64,000 nucleotides of DNA from Oxytricha trifallax (GCA_000711775.1 ARYC01000371.1:1-64000); one strand, 5' to 3'. Shown: positions 44,433 to 56,379, numbered from the stretch's first letter. Made by a program: numbers and translations. The notes: generated by a model not told the origin, from the sequence alone.

Positions 44433-45543
44433 ATGAAATCAAAAGCTTAATCAAGTTTAAGTAGCAAGGTGGCAGTATATGGTTTTTTGCTTCGGAATAA
44501 AACCCTTAAGCCAGCTCAAAATTCGAGACTGCTATTGACACTTTCTCAAATTTCAAAGATTTTGAATGTCCCAGTATAATTTGTGAGAGAATGAAGTTTA
44601 AGCTATTATAAACAACGCCAGAGTGTTACCCATACTCAAAGCTAGAATAGAAAGAAAATAACTTATGAGCACATAGACTACTTAGTGAGTGAAGAAACTC
44701 TTAGTGATTAGAAGGGTTACTCACTTCATACTAGAACTATGCTTTTCCATTGACGATACCCTGAGTCTACTTTAACAGTCTCGTAGCTATAGCACATTTT
44801 CAAGAAATTCAAAATAAGATACAAAGTAATGAGAGCGACATATAAACTAAACAACTATTGATTAAAATGTATTAAGAAACAAAGACAAGAGATAGATTCA
44901 TTAAACTCTTGGAATTAGTTGACGATAGCAAAATATTAATGTATGTGGATGAGATTATCTTTGAACCATACTAAGTCCAGCAGCATACATGGGCAAGTTT
45001 AGGGCGAAATTAGAAATTATAAAAAAAAGGCTTATTATTAAAAGCTATGGCAGCCACTGTAGCCGTAAGCATGGAGTCAGGACTTGAAGGCTATCAAATT
45101 AAAGTAAAATCAATTAATATTAAAGACACCAAAATATGATTGAGTATCTGTGTTTGAAAAATAAACTCAAAAACTTAGTAATATTCTGGGATAACTTGAA
45201 AGCACACCATAGTAAGATGGTTTAGAAATAGATTTAAAGATAAAACTGTGAATGTGTTTATAATGCACCATACTCTCCAGAGTTTCATTGCATAAAGAAA
45301 GTCGTTTTATTAGAAAAAAAGAATATAAGCAAAAAATAATTCAAAGTGATTTTAAGTGAATGGGGAAGAGCATTTATAAATTATAAAAAGACAGTATAAA
45401 AAGTATAAAAGTAGATATAGTAAGGCTTATAATAACACGGCATTTAGACAAAATTAAAAACTATATAAAGTTTAACGAATAAATAGAAATGCAACATGAA
45501 TATGATGGTCATGACTCCAGAATCACTCCATAAATCACCATGA
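44433..45543 (+). pseudogene. TBE-related DDE transposase, second diverged family, broken
   Basis: ATG 44433 (MKSKAQSSLSSKVAVYGFLL) to TGA 45541-45543. Motifs in order: LLTLSQISKILNVPV (helix-turn-helix-like), HTRTMLFH-x-RYPESTLTVS (aligns with the TBE block VMFHRKFPDMRIS), ILMYVDEIIFEPYQVQQHTW (first Asp, near 44935), LVIFWDNLKAHHSK (second Asp, near 45185) and YNAPYSPEFHCIEKVV (Glu, near 45265). IS630/Tc1/mariner class. Frame changes and TGAs occur, for example near 44590, 44900 and 45135-45155. It converges with the 22-kDa-type gene at 45606, the TBE arrangement. Confidence 0.82.
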
Positions 45544-45605
45544 GGTGCCTACATGTTAGATGATTCTTGAGCCATGACTATGTCAGCGGAGGCTTTGTTA
45601 GGATG

Positions 45606-46276
45606 TCACTTCACTTGAATCTTGTCCTTGAATTCGTGAAAGTCAACAGATACTTTGTGATGCTCTCGCTTTTTTTTTCTAATCCGAGGTTTAGACTTCT
45701 GCTAGAGCATGGAGAGGGCCTTCCCTTTAGATTTTAAAATTAAATGTATATTATTAATATAAGCTTACTAGAATAAATGGCTCCCCTGATAATTCTTTGT
45801 ATAAATCTTCTTTTATGTAAATCTTTTCTTTTTTTTCCTCTTAAGTGTCGTCAATATTCCTTTTTTGATTTGCATTTTTATAAGCAGTGAGACATATCCT
45901 GACCAGAAGGTGCCCAACACACCATAGAAGTACTTTCTATCTGCAAGTGTTGAATAATTAGGATAATAGTTAATGAACCTTATAATTTCTTGATCATTCT
46001 TAATTTGGTCAAAAACATTCTTGACAGATTGCTCTTCGTAATAAGGCACATTAAGCTGAATTACCTCTCCTAACTTTAATAGCTACTTTTTCCTGAAAGG
46101 AAGTCTTTGATAAACTTCATAGTGATATGTTCTTTTCTTTACAAGAAATTCCCCTCTTGAAGTTATATTTAAATAATCTTACTGTTAAATTTGAGAAAGT
46201 TTACCCAATCACTTTTAGAACGAAATTCATTTTTGAAGTCCCTTGCGTCATGGGCTTAGATAGACTATCTTTCCAT
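45606..46276 (-). pseudogene. 22-kDa-type TBE partner protein, second diverged family
   Basis: ATG 46276 (MERQSIQAHDARDFKNEFRS) aligns with MERVEAQEMISRFRSKEDL of TBE copy 3. After a 27-nt GT...AG intron (46156-46182) come KGNFLQRKEHITMKFIKD (TBE: VGLFLPTMEGTKISFLKA), PFRKKQLLKLGEVIQLNVPY, YEEQSVKNVF and DRKYFYGVLGTFWSGYVSLL (TBE: RNFFFGVLGTIKEEYLREI). The C-terminus is basic (KPRIRKKKREHHKV), ending at TGA 45606-45608. One frame change lies near 46105. Function unknown, but it always accompanies the transposase here. Confidence 0.78.
46156..46182 (-). other. 27-nt intron in the second diverged 22-kDa gene
   Basis: GTAAG ... TTCAAG on the minus strand, at the same place (after the RSK-x-D...L block, phase 1) as the 36-nt introns of TBE copies 2 and 3. 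Confidence 0.65.
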
Positions 46277-46279
46277 ATT

Positions 46280-47311
46280 TTAAAAATATTTAAAGTATTA
46301 ATATAAATCACAAACTTAATATAATTCTGATCTATTAATTATACTCATGAAGTAAAACTTTATATTAAGTATGAAATTCTATATTATTAGAGGCTTTCTT
46401 TAACTGATCAGAAAATATAAATTATTTTTGTAATAAGAAATGTTTTTTACTCTATTAGAAAACTTCTTAGATAAGTTTAATTTCAATAAAATCTTATATT
46501 AAAATATAAATAAAAATAATAGGTATATAGTTGCCATGCGCTTGGCCGTATGTCTTTATAAGCAAAATATATTTGTATGTTTATTATATAATAATAACAT
46601 TTTGAACTGATATTTGCTTGGATACATTATGCATAAAATATTTAGAAAATAAGAATAATCTATTTTATTGATATGAGGCTCTTCAAGGCCGTCTTTAAAT
46701 AATTTATTTATATATTTTTTATAATATTTTAATTATTTGTAACTGGTTTCTATAGTAATCTCTAAACATTAATGAATTATATAATAATTCATTGTTATAA
46801 ATAATAAGGAAGTAAATTTACATAGAGGGGTGAAAAATCTCCCTATTATGTTTTCTTACTTTTTTATAAAGTATTCCAAGCTCAAGATTAGAATTATAGC
46901 TCAAACTAGTTAGAATTATTCATAAATAATTAGTTAAATATTATTGAAGTAATGAGTATTTCTAATAAATCTTATAAATATCAAATAATATTAATATATC
47001 GTATTTACCTAAGTTATAGCTCGTGAAATTATTTTTAATTATAAAACTAATTACAATATTAATTAAAAAAATTCATTGCTATTATTCTTTATTTATTATT
47101 AAATAATTTTATAATATATACTATAAATGATAGAATTAACAAATAGTGGTTCTTAAATAAACTATAAACTTTTTCATATCGTTCAGTCCTAGTTTTGACT
47201 AATAAAATCGTCCTCCTAAGAAATTTATCAATTTAAATATTAAAGATAAAAATAAAAATCATTTAGCTTAATTAAAAGTCATATAATAAGAAACTATGAT
47301 AATTAAAGTCT
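46280..47311. other. AT-rich intergenic region between divergent genes
   Basis: No coding character. It lies between the 22-kDa-type gene and the methyltransferase gene, which point away from each other, so both promoters should be here; in TBE2 the equivalent gap is about 590 bp. Confidence 0.5.
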
Positions 47312-48286
47312 ATGCAAAAAGAAATATAACCACCAATAATAGATTTAACAAGCAGATTTGTTTGTAAATACTGCTCCTCAGAAACCCGTCATGCTAGTCT
47401 AAATGCACTTGAGGTTCATATTACCCGGTATCATAGGGAATCACACAAAGCCAATAAGTAGAGTGACATGCTGCTGAAGAGGACTTGCAAGTTCTGTGGG
47501 ATCACAAAGGACAGGGTGTATAACTGCAGAAGGCATGAGGCCAGTTGTAACACCAGCTTCAATAAAACAAAAGTAATTGAGAAGTAAAAAGAAGACATAA
47601 AAAAACTAATCATTCATAGATGGACCAGCCCAAGTATTGATAGACGTGTATAAGGGCTATCCTTTTATACCAATACAACAAAAATTAAAGGAACTTACCT
47701 ACAAAGCCTTTTGAGATCCAGTTGTTTATGATGGAGATGTGCTAGACATCGCATAGGATGCTTTAAAAAAGCATGGCAAGCTTTTCGAAGTTGTTAATAT
47801 GGATCCTCCATGGCGAATCAAACAAAAGGTTCCATACTAAACACTCTCTGATAAAGAGATCCTGAACTTACCTATAGGTTTAGTGCAAGAAAGAGGAATC
47901 CTCATGCTATGGATAGTCAATTAAAAGAAAGAACTAGTAAGGGAATTTCTCAAAAAGAATGGATGCAACGAAGTAGAAAAAGGAGAGTGGATAAAGATAA
48001 CAAAAAACATGAAGTTGCACAAGGGCTCTAAGATGTACACTGCTCACAAAATGAAACGTTTCATATTGGGAAGAAGGGAAATGTCTCTGATATGCTAAAA
48101 TATCATGCCAACGACAATGTAATTTTTTCTATAGTGGGAAAACACTCAGAAAAGCCTGAATAAATCTACGATATTGCTCAATCTATTGCTCCAGATAGAT
48201 TAAATTTAGAGGAATTTGCTAGGCCTAACAATATAAGACTTAATTATTCATCGTTTGGGAACTAACTCGCACCTCTATAGACTTGA
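47312..48286 (+). pseudogene. C2H2 zinc finger fused to MT-A70 adenine methyltransferase
   Basis: ATG 47312 (MQKEIQPPIIDLTSRFVC) to TGA 48284-48286. N-terminal fingers: CKYCSSETRHASLNALEVHI and CKFCGITKDRVYNCRRH. Then the MT-A70 domain: DPVVYDGDVLDIAQ, VVNMDPPWRIKQ (catalytic DPPW at 47802-47813), YQTLSDKEILNLPIGLVQER, GILMLWIVNQKKELVREFLK, KGEWIKITKN, AHKMKRFILGRRG and HANDNVIFSIVGKHSEKPEQ, IYDIAQSIAPDRLNLEEFAR. MT-A70 enzymes make N6-methyladenine in DNA or RNA. Breaks: a frame change near 47640, one TGA (KAF-stop-DPV, near 47710) and a missing base near 48080 that restores the first frame. The position and orientation match the kinase gene of TBEs. Confidence 0.85.
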
Positions 48287-48289
48287 AAT

Positions 48290-48940
48290 TTTTATATGAG
48301 TGACATAAGTAATTAATGATAAAAGCCGTTTTTAAAAACTAAATATTAAAAAATATAAATTATGAATATAATATTTATTTTTAGATTATGTTAAATACAA
48401 GACTCTAACAAACTCTAACAATTTATATTATTTGACTAAAACAAATACTCACCATATAATATAATATCATTAAATACTATTAAAATATAAAAAGTTTTAA
48501 TACTCTATTAGTTTAGAAATGCTTTATAACACACTCATTTTAATAACACACAGATATACTATTATGTGAATAAAGCAAGACCTTGAAATATTAATTTCAC
48601 GAAGAGTTTCTGACATTACATATTTATACTAAGCTATATAGTCATATTATACTCTAATTTTAATTTCATCTTTGAACTTATTTTTATCAGAAACTAGAGG
48701 TTTTTTTCATCACCATATGGTGAAATTATTCCCACTAGTCGAAAAATTTAATTAAAATCATTTACAAGCTTTTTTTGTTGAAATGAGATTCCATCGAAAA
48801 GATAATTAAAAGTTACTTACTTAAAATAATAGCTCTAGTTATTAGATTAATAAACTTTAAATAAATAAAATTAATTTACAACTTGGAGCAAGCAATAAAG
48901 CTAAAATCATAAAATTATTATTCCATTTAATAGGCTATTA
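48290..48940. other. AT-rich interval, no supported gene
   Basis: No coding character and no clear inverted repeat matching the left side of the 44.4-kb cassette. Confidence 0.5.
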
Positions 48941-48949
48941 ATTCAAAAT

Positions 48950-49660
48950 GTTGCATGCTTAATCAATGACTCATCCATCGTGGAGTTGCAAGACTAACTA
49001 CTTATAGTTTACAAGTTCATCAATTTAACCCCGTATATCATTCATTTAATCTTTCACTCGTTGGTTTTGTACTATAAATTTATGCTTTAACTTAGAGCAA
49101 ATATGTAATAACTGGATTTCTTTTAATTATAATCAACTTGACTAGATTTCTATTTGTGCTCTATTTAAATAAGAATGCTGAACCTTCTTTATCAATCAAA
49201 GAGGTGCTATGTTTTATATTATGCTTTTAACTGTAATTTATTGAATTATTGAGGGCTTCATATGTATAATGTTGTTTTTGTGAATTATAAAGCCTAACTT
49301 TTGTTTATTCCTTAGCCCTTTAAAACATCTGATTGATTCCGTCTGTGTCTAAAGTCAGTAAAATATCAGTGATCCATTTCTTTCCTAAATAAAGCCAGTC
49401 CATTTAGGAGGTAAGTATTTCAAATTGTAGGCTTTCCCTCATCATATTATAAAAAAATGTCTCTATTAAGTGCCTTGATCTGAGGGATTGCTGAAAGTAT
49501 CACATCCTTCTTTTCAATAACTATAACAAAGTCGAATAAAAAATAGTACCTCTTTTTACTCTGTGAGAATGTTTCGGATATATATTGAGCAATTGAGTTT
49601 GAGAATGTATGTTGCAAACTCTTAAGTCAGGAAATCGTAGAGTTCATATTTTAAATCTAT
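48950..49660 (-). pseudogene. Unidentified gene remnant
   Basis: Minus strand: FDFVIVIEKKDVILSAIPQI, KALNRDIFLQYDEGKPTI, then in another frame MDWLYLGKKWITDILLTLDT, DGINQMFQRAKEQTKVRLYN and NRNLVKLIIIKRNPVITYLL. The mix of a hydrophobic strand with acidic ends might suggest a nuclease or transposase core, but no motif set is complete. Confidence 0.4.
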
Positions 49661-49931
49661 TTTTGGTCTTATCCCACTCACATGAGCCGCCCCTCCCCCA
49701 TGTAAATTGTGATTCATGCTGTCTTATTAAATATTGATAGTTCTAATATTAATAAATCTTAAAAGTATAATTGTGAAATTTAATTATTTGTTAAATTTTA
49801 TTATAATTTTAATTTAACTTAAAACTGCAATTAATATTACTACACCATTATTTTTATTATATATAGTGATAAAAAAAAAAAACTTAATAGAAATCAGAAT
49901 TATCTGTGGAGTGTAGATACTATATAATTTG

Positions 49932-50340
49932 ATATAAAATAGAATTTCTGCATTAAGGACTCTCGCGGAAACCATCATTAGACGAGGACAATGAACTTTC
50001 AAAACAAATTATTGTAGATAATGATAGTTCATATAATTTTCTCTAAAATATCTTGCTTGATGGTTGGTTCCCTGGAAACATTAATGTTAATGATTATAAA
50101 ATGATTTCTCTAGCAAACTCTTACATACAGAAATTGGAAAGAAGAGTATTACAAAATATCAGAAACCAATTATTTAACACCTAAATTAACGATTCTATAA
50201 GACTTGTAAGTACTGTTGATGGTGTAAATAATTAAATTAGTGCCTTAGGGGAAGAGTAGATTAATAATTCCTTGTTAATAATAGATAAATTTATCTCAAG
50301 TAGAATGATGATGAGCAAATCAAAAAGTTTTTGCTAATGA
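49932..50340 (+). CDS. Hypothetical protein, about 135 codons
   Basis: Open frame ending at TGA 50338-50340: SRKPSLDEDNELSKQIIVDN, LLDGWFPGNINVNDYKMISL, SYIQKLERRVLQNIRNQLFN, RLVSTVDGVNNQISALGEEQ and IIDKFISSRMMMSKSKSF. The sequence looks natural and unbroken. No ATG is clear at the upstream edge, so it may be the 3' part of a longer gene. No family is recognised. Confidence 0.45.
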
Positions 50341-50849
50341 GAAAAAATTTAAAATTTCACCTTAAAGTATTTTACTACTACTACTAAGAAAAAGTTTCAA
50401 ATAAAGTTTACTTATTAACTTTGATTGAGACATCAAGGGTTTACAATATTTTAAGCAAATTAAATTATAACTTTTTACCCTCCCCCTAATTTTATTTCAA
50501 GAGTTGTAATATTTCTAAAAATACTGCAAATCTTAACAATGCTCTTCTTGTCTTTAAATACTCATCAGAAATATATAAATATATCATAAAAAATGGGTAC
50601 TAAAAAACAATTAATAAAAAGATTTAAGATTTATATCTCCAATGTTAACTAAAAAATTGGAAATAGTAAAGAAAAGACCATAAAACAATGGAAAAATATA
50701 GAACATAAGGAAAAATACGAAATTAAAGTGATAGAAATATTTTTCGTTGTATTTTGTCTCAAAATTTTTAATAAATAATTTCAGCAAGATAAATTCATGA
50801 TTACTTAATGGTTAAATTGAATCTTAAAGTACTAATAAATAAAATTAGA

Positions 50850-51600
50850 AAGATAGCAAAGAAAAAATTGGATTTAAATTCAAGAGAGTTTATCATATTC
50901 ATAAAAGATCCAAAAGTTTAGAATGATTGAAATAGAGATGAATTGCAGGTATATATTATATAAATTATATGAACTAAAACAAGCTAATAATTAATATTGA
51001 TAAGAGAGGCATGCATGATTAAAGCTATTTGAGGAAAGCATGGAGTAACAAGGGTACCAGAAATTACTATGATTAGCTAGCTAGATATTATAGGGCGAGC
51101 ATGATTTTAAGATTTTTATACTATGAGTATTGGGAAGAACAATACAACACTGTTCCTTTGTTTTATACTTTAAATCATTGATTACTTAAACTAAAATTCT
51201 TATGAATGCACGATGAATACTGTATTTTTAATCAATAATGCAACTATCATAAGAGTGTTTTGACATTTCAAAAGCTAAGACTTTACTCAGTATCTGTTAT
51301 ATATTTGAGCACCTATTAATTCACAATGGCACCCTTTGAGAAACTTTTTTTCAGTTATTAAAAAATAATAAACCTATTACCTAATTTACGAAGCATTTTA
51401 AAATAACATCCAAAGCAGAGACTTTTCTTGGATTAAAAATTGCGACTTTAGTTGTCTAAAATATGCCAAATAGCAAATATTGCAATAAAAATTGAAACCT
51501 GGAGCAAGAAATATATAGAAGCATCCTTCAATCTAAGGTTTGAAATTAAATATAAGTATAAATAAATATTCTTTAAAGTAATAAAGTTTATAAATTTAGA
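50850..51600 (+). pseudogene. DDE transposase remnant (IS630/Tc1 type)
   Basis: Plus strand: FLINNATIIRVF (like the second-Asp motif D-N-A-x-IH, with the Asp changed), then APINSQWHPLRNFFSVIKNN (near 51305-51370), clearly like YSPQYNPLENYFSVLKN of the transposase at 24423. The rest is too decayed to place. Confidence 0.5.
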
Positions 51601-51713
51601 GATTAAAATAGTTTCAATTAAAATTAAACTATGACTCTATTAAGTTCTAGACAATACAATAACTGTGTTTATAATTTATTAAAAAATCTAAAAGAATTAT
51701 TTTTAATATTTAA

Positions 51714-52526
51714 TAAGGTAAAATTATTAGAGAATAAATGAATTTTTTGATTAATATAGAATTTTGATTAATTAAGTTTTTAATAAGTCTTAATAGAAAT
51801 GCGAAAAGTGAATATATAAGGAATATAAAGCAAAGTAAAATACAAAAATTTCAGAACCTTATTGCTGAAATACAATAAGATATTCTGAGTTGATAAATGA
51901 GCGCATGAGCGCTAATTATGTGCGCTCATGCGCTCATTTAATTAAATTTCTGTCCATATCAAAGGACTTTTGTCTTAATTCACATTCTTAAAAGAGAATC
52001 CACTCTTGCATATAAAGCCCTATTTTAATAAACTGTTGATTAAATATATTAATTTTAATAATATTTAAATTTACGCAATTTATTAAATTAAAAAGTTATC
52101 TCAAAAATTAATTCTCTATTAGAGAAATCTGTTTATGTTTAATTTTCTTAAGTTTTAATTAAAAATTAAAACTATATTATTAAAATTAATATATTTAATC
52201 AATAGTTTTATTAAAATAGGGCTTTATATGCAAGAGTGGATTATCTTTTAAGAATGTGAATTAAGACAAAAGTCCTTTGATATGGACAGAAATTTAATTA
52301 AATGAGCGCATGAGCGCACATAATGAGCGCTCATGCGCTCATTTATCAACTCAGAATATCTTGTTGTATTTCAGCAATAAGGTTCTGAAATATTTGTATT
52401 TTACTTTGCTTTATATTCCATATATATTCACTTTTCGCATTTCTATTAAGACTTATTAAAAACTTAATTAATCAAAATTCTATATTAATCAAAAAATTCA
52501 TTTATTCTCTAAAAATTTTACCTTAT
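51714..52526. repeat. 813-bp fold-back element with nested hairpins
   Basis: Two arms of about 350 bp (51714-52062 and 52177-52526) are near-perfect inverted copies around a 115-bp AT-rich centre. The outer end is TAAGGTAAAA and its complement. Each arm also holds its own hairpin: AAATGAGCGCATGAGCGC, short loop, complement (51896-51940 and 52301-52345). These are by far the most GC-rich short stretches in this neighbourhood. No coding frame is supported. Typical of a fold-back or MITE-like element. Confidence 0.85.
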
Positions 52527-52539
52527 TTATAAATGTAAT

Positions 52540-53830
52540 TAATTAACAATTAAATTTTTATCATTATCAATTTCACTGCCAACATGAACTGTATAAGCCT
52601 TATTATCATCTGACATTGTAAATATTTCTAGTCTATTCTATCCCTGAAAAAAATTGTCTATGATATCCCATAAGTCTTATGGCTTCTAGGAATGTGAAGT
52701 TCTCTCAACTCGAATTTTATCCGAAACTTATTTTTATCTTTTATAATCATGCCTACCTTTGACAACATAAGAAAAGACTTTTTTGAGAATTCAGAATATT
52801 TGTTGCAGATAAGGTTTCCTTTTGTGATGAGCTTAACCCCACCAGAGTCTTAATTATAACATAGCCATTTTTTAGGTGTTTAGCTCCTACTATAAGTATT
52901 ACAGAGTGTCCAATAGATGATGACTCCTTTCTGTTATATTAATGAAGGGGTATCTGTCTCAACCTGAAGTTTGGTAAATATTAGTAAGGCATCAATTTTT
53001 GACCCTCCATGAATTGTCGTCAATAACAATAGAGAAAAGACAACATGTTAATCTTAGCATAATCTTGTGCAGATTTAACAGAAAGTCGTCATTTCTAATA
53101 ACTTTATTGGTTTTCTTTAAGCCATGTTCTGCTTAAAATTTGTTCTCCCTTTGCAAATATGACTTACTTTCATTTTAAATATGTAATTTAGAATTTATAG
53201 CTCATATAAGTTTGGTTCCTTGTCATACTTTAAATTCTACATTTATGAGTAGCTACATGTCGAGCTATTCTTGTTCGATTCAATTATTATTTTTTTTTGG
53301 AATTAAAGTTTAATTTACATATTTACGCTAACTTTGGCAAGAATTCTAAAGCTTTTTAAATTCTAGGTTAGTGGTAGCATAATTAAGGCTTGCTCCAGAG
53401 ATTTGCTCTTTACTTAAAGCATTTAAATGTTTTATTGCAGTAATTGCAGTTTAAACTTTCTGCTAATACCGACCATTAGTTGCTAACATTCCAAATTCTC
53501 AAATAACTTCTGATACTTTTTATGTTTTCAATAATCATTTAAAGTGATTTATTTTTTATTATAATTCTAAGATTCGATTAGTCGTTGTAGTCATTCAGTA
53601 GTGTTTCTGAATATTCAGAACTTGAACATTAAACAGTAAAGGATACTCAATTTGTCAAGTTTATTTAATTAAAATTACGAAGGATTTTTTTCCCATAAAT
53701 GAATATTCAAGTGTTTACCCATTGTTATATATTAACTCTGAAATAAATTTAATGAAGAAGTTTATGTGAACTTTAATTTTTTAAAAAATCATTATGCATA
53801 TATAGTTACACACTCTTATTAAAAATCAAT
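52540..53830. other. Interval with weak minus-strand coding at 52650-53100
   Basis: Minus-strand pieces such as CLFSIVIDDNSWRVKN (near 53050) and KLQVETDTPSLIQQKGVIIY are protein-like but lie in different frames with several TGAs. No family is recognised; the rest is AT-rich. Confidence 0.3.
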
Positions 53831-53833
53831 CTA

Positions 53834-55054
53834 TTACTACTATGCATGTTGTCTCCTTGTCTTGCATATCTTCTAATTTCGCCTATTTTCTTACTAAATT
53901 CTATAGGTTCAGTAGCTCAATGAATTGCATTTGGCTATATTCTCTGTTTTACTTAATAACCTTTTTTGTTTCATGAATTTCATAAGCTCGTTGTCTTCCT
54001 AATATAAGTAGATTTCATTGTCAGCAGATAATTAAGGGCGATGGGGAACGTAGTGCTCCATAACCTGAGCTTCCTCATGCAAGCTTATTCTCATATGCCA
54101 ATAAAATCCTTAGAAATCTAGTGGTCTCATAGTCATCTGCGTGTTACAAGTATTCCTATGCATTTTATTTGTTCAATAATTCCTACTGTAGTATTTGGGG
54201 TTAACTTCCATATCAATTTCAGAGCAGAAACACGTTAAAAGTTTTTCTTATGCTTGGTATTGTCTCTCCCTTGTTGCCTATCTGAAATTTTAATTTGGGA
54301 AATATTTTAATTAAATTAAGAATACTTTACACATTTCTTTTCCATGCCGACATTCATGAGTTTGGTGATCTGAATTATACTGAAATTCATGAGAATAATA
54401 AATAGATTATAACAACCATTATCTTCATAAATCTAATTGATTACTAAGACTTTATATTAAATAAAAGTAGTCTTAAAGTCAATAAACTATATTTTAGAAA
54501 GTAGATTATATTGGCATTATAGAAATTTTAAGGGTGATGCAGTTTTTCATTTTTAACTCTTGTTAACTTACCTCTGGCTGCGACAAGCTTTACCTCTAAC
54601 TTTATCAGTATATTAATCTTCCTTTTTGCTCCAGCAATTTGTTACAAATTGCTAATATAGTTATTAAGATTTTAAATTAAAAAAACTGTTTTTTTAATAA
54701 GTTTTCATTAAGTATTTACTGAGAATTTATGAATAAAAGAATCAGAATTTAAAGTAAAATAATACTTGAAAATCATAATTTTACTTACCGAAGCCACAAA
54801 ATCTCACATAATTTTTCCCACTATAAATTGTTTAAGGTTCTCTATTTCTATGGTTATGTCCTTTCACTAACTTTCTGGCTAATGGCTTTAATGTAAATGT
54901 TTAATCGTTGCTCTTCTAAAAAGCTTAAAATTGCCCGTGGAAGGCTTTGTTCTGTATGTTTCCATCTCTGAATACATTGAAATGCCAAGAAAGAAACATA
55001 TATCCAAATTAGTAATGATAGTCCAAATACTATGACTTTGCCATACTTCCCCAT
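53834..55054 (-). pseudogene. Unidentified gene with N-terminal membrane segment
   Basis: ATG 55054 (MGKYGKVIVFGLSLLIWIYV) gives one transmembrane helix, then RWKHTEQSLPRAILSFLEEQ to about 54790, followed by GTAAG and an AT-rich gap. Further islands on the same strand: about 54660-54570 (AKRKINILIKLEVKLVAARG, again followed by GTAAG) and about 54260-53834 (SEIDMEVNPKYYSRNY, MRISLHEEAQVMEHYVPHRP, ADNEIYLYQEDNELMKFMKQ, MQFIELLNLQNLVRKQAKLE, ending CIVVID and TGA). The pattern suggests a gene with introns or eliminated segments. The islands may not belong together. Confidence 0.4.
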
Positions 55055-55458
55055 TAGTAAAAAGTTATAATTGATGGAAGAAATATTAATTCAGTCCTCA
55101 TTTTTTGTTTAATATTCTTAAGAAATAGTACTTTTAAGTCTTATTAATTAATTAAATTCACATAAAAGTATCTCAAAATTTGAATAAATTAATAATAAAT
55201 AAAAATGATTCATAATTATGAACGTAAAATCAGTGCATATTTATTATTAGTTTGTAAATCATTCACATAATATTGTTTAATTCTGTATATTTTTATCAGC
55301 TCATATTATTACCTTCATAATATAAGACTTTTCCTTGATCTTAGCGTCAATATATATATTATTTGTTGTTGATTTACTTTTTTAGCTGAGTTGACCACCT
55401 CCTTTACTTCTTTATCATCATAATCTTTCCTAGCTGATCCTGTCTCTACTGCGTTTCC

Positions 55459-56307
55459 TCAGTTGCTGGTCTTTCCACTGTTTTGTTATTCCTCTTAGCT
55501 TTCTCTTCGTGATCTACTTCCAAGGTATCTGCCATCTTTATGTTGTCCTTTAAAAATCCATCTTACCACCTCTGCAACAAAATCTGCATCTTTATCTGTA
55601 GTTGCCATTTCATCATCTCTACTCAAGCGCTTTTCGAGCTCATCGTCCTCAGTAAAATCTTCATTTACGATTTTCTCCTCTAGCCCCTTGACTTATTTTT
55701 CGGCTGGAGGCTGGTCTTGACATTGGGCATCTTGGCATTTTTCAAAAGCAGTATTACAATCGATATCACGGGCAAAGGTTTGAATAAGGGGGTTGCCAGA
55801 GGCACCACTCAATTGTTCATTAATATTCCTAGGGAGATGCAATGTCTGACTCAGAAAATTGTCCCGGGAGCCAAGATTAGAGATCATCAATATTATTAAT
55901 GACACCACTCTATGGCAATGAGCGAACGCCACAAGCACATTTCCTTGATAGTTGAAACGATGATGTTGATAATCTAAACAATATATTTGCAAAACTCTCT
56001 AGGCTTCACTCATTTCCTTTAGTGGCCTGTTCTTTTCCCTAAGTATGCGGTGGATTTCTTTTGACGGATTCACATTCTGTCAAAAGGAATTTTAAGAATG
56101 CTTAATGCTTACCGTTAGGCAGGCCATGGATTCCTTATTCAGTTAACATCTTACTTAAAGATCTACACATCATTCTCCAGTTTCTGCTGAAGGTGCTGTC
56201 TCCTTCTAATTTTTATCTTCTTGTCTTAGTGTCATATCGACTGGGTTATCAAACCTGAAGGAGGGCACTTCCTGCAATTCCCAGCGGACTAATTTCACTG
56301 CTTCCAT
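55459..56307 (-). CDS. Hypothetical protein, about 270 aa, with one intron
   Basis: ATG 56307 (MEAVKLVRWELQEVPSFRFD) to TGA 55459-55461. A GT...AG intron of 36 nt (56077-56112) lies between SMACLT and NVNPSKEIHRILREK; it contains a TGA and its length keeps the frame. After it the frame is open through LQIYCLDYQHHRFNYQGNVL, SNLGSRDNFLSQTLHLPRNI, CNTAFEKCQDAQCQDQPPAE and an acidic part (EDFTEDDELEKRLSRDDEMA). One TGA interrupts exon 1 (56170-56172). If that is a mutation the gene is broken; the sequence after the called stop is also open to 55317. No family is recognised. The GC content is clearly above the flanks, as expected of a macronuclear-destined gene. Confidence 0.6.
56077..56112 (-). 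other. 36-nt intron in the 55.5-56.3 kb gene
   Basis: GTAAGCATTAAG ... CCTTTTGACAG on the minus strand: canonical ends, a pyrimidine-rich 3' part and an internal in-frame TGA. Confidence 0.7.
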
Positions 56308-56379
56308 TTTTGATATTGATTACTTTTCTTTTCTTTTATTTATCGAATCCTTTTTTTTATAAATTGAATTATAGAAATA

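Noticed and set aside
53000..53060. IVIDDNSW as a DDE transposase motif
   Set aside because: A single Asp-rich strand without the other two motifs in reach; too little to call a family.
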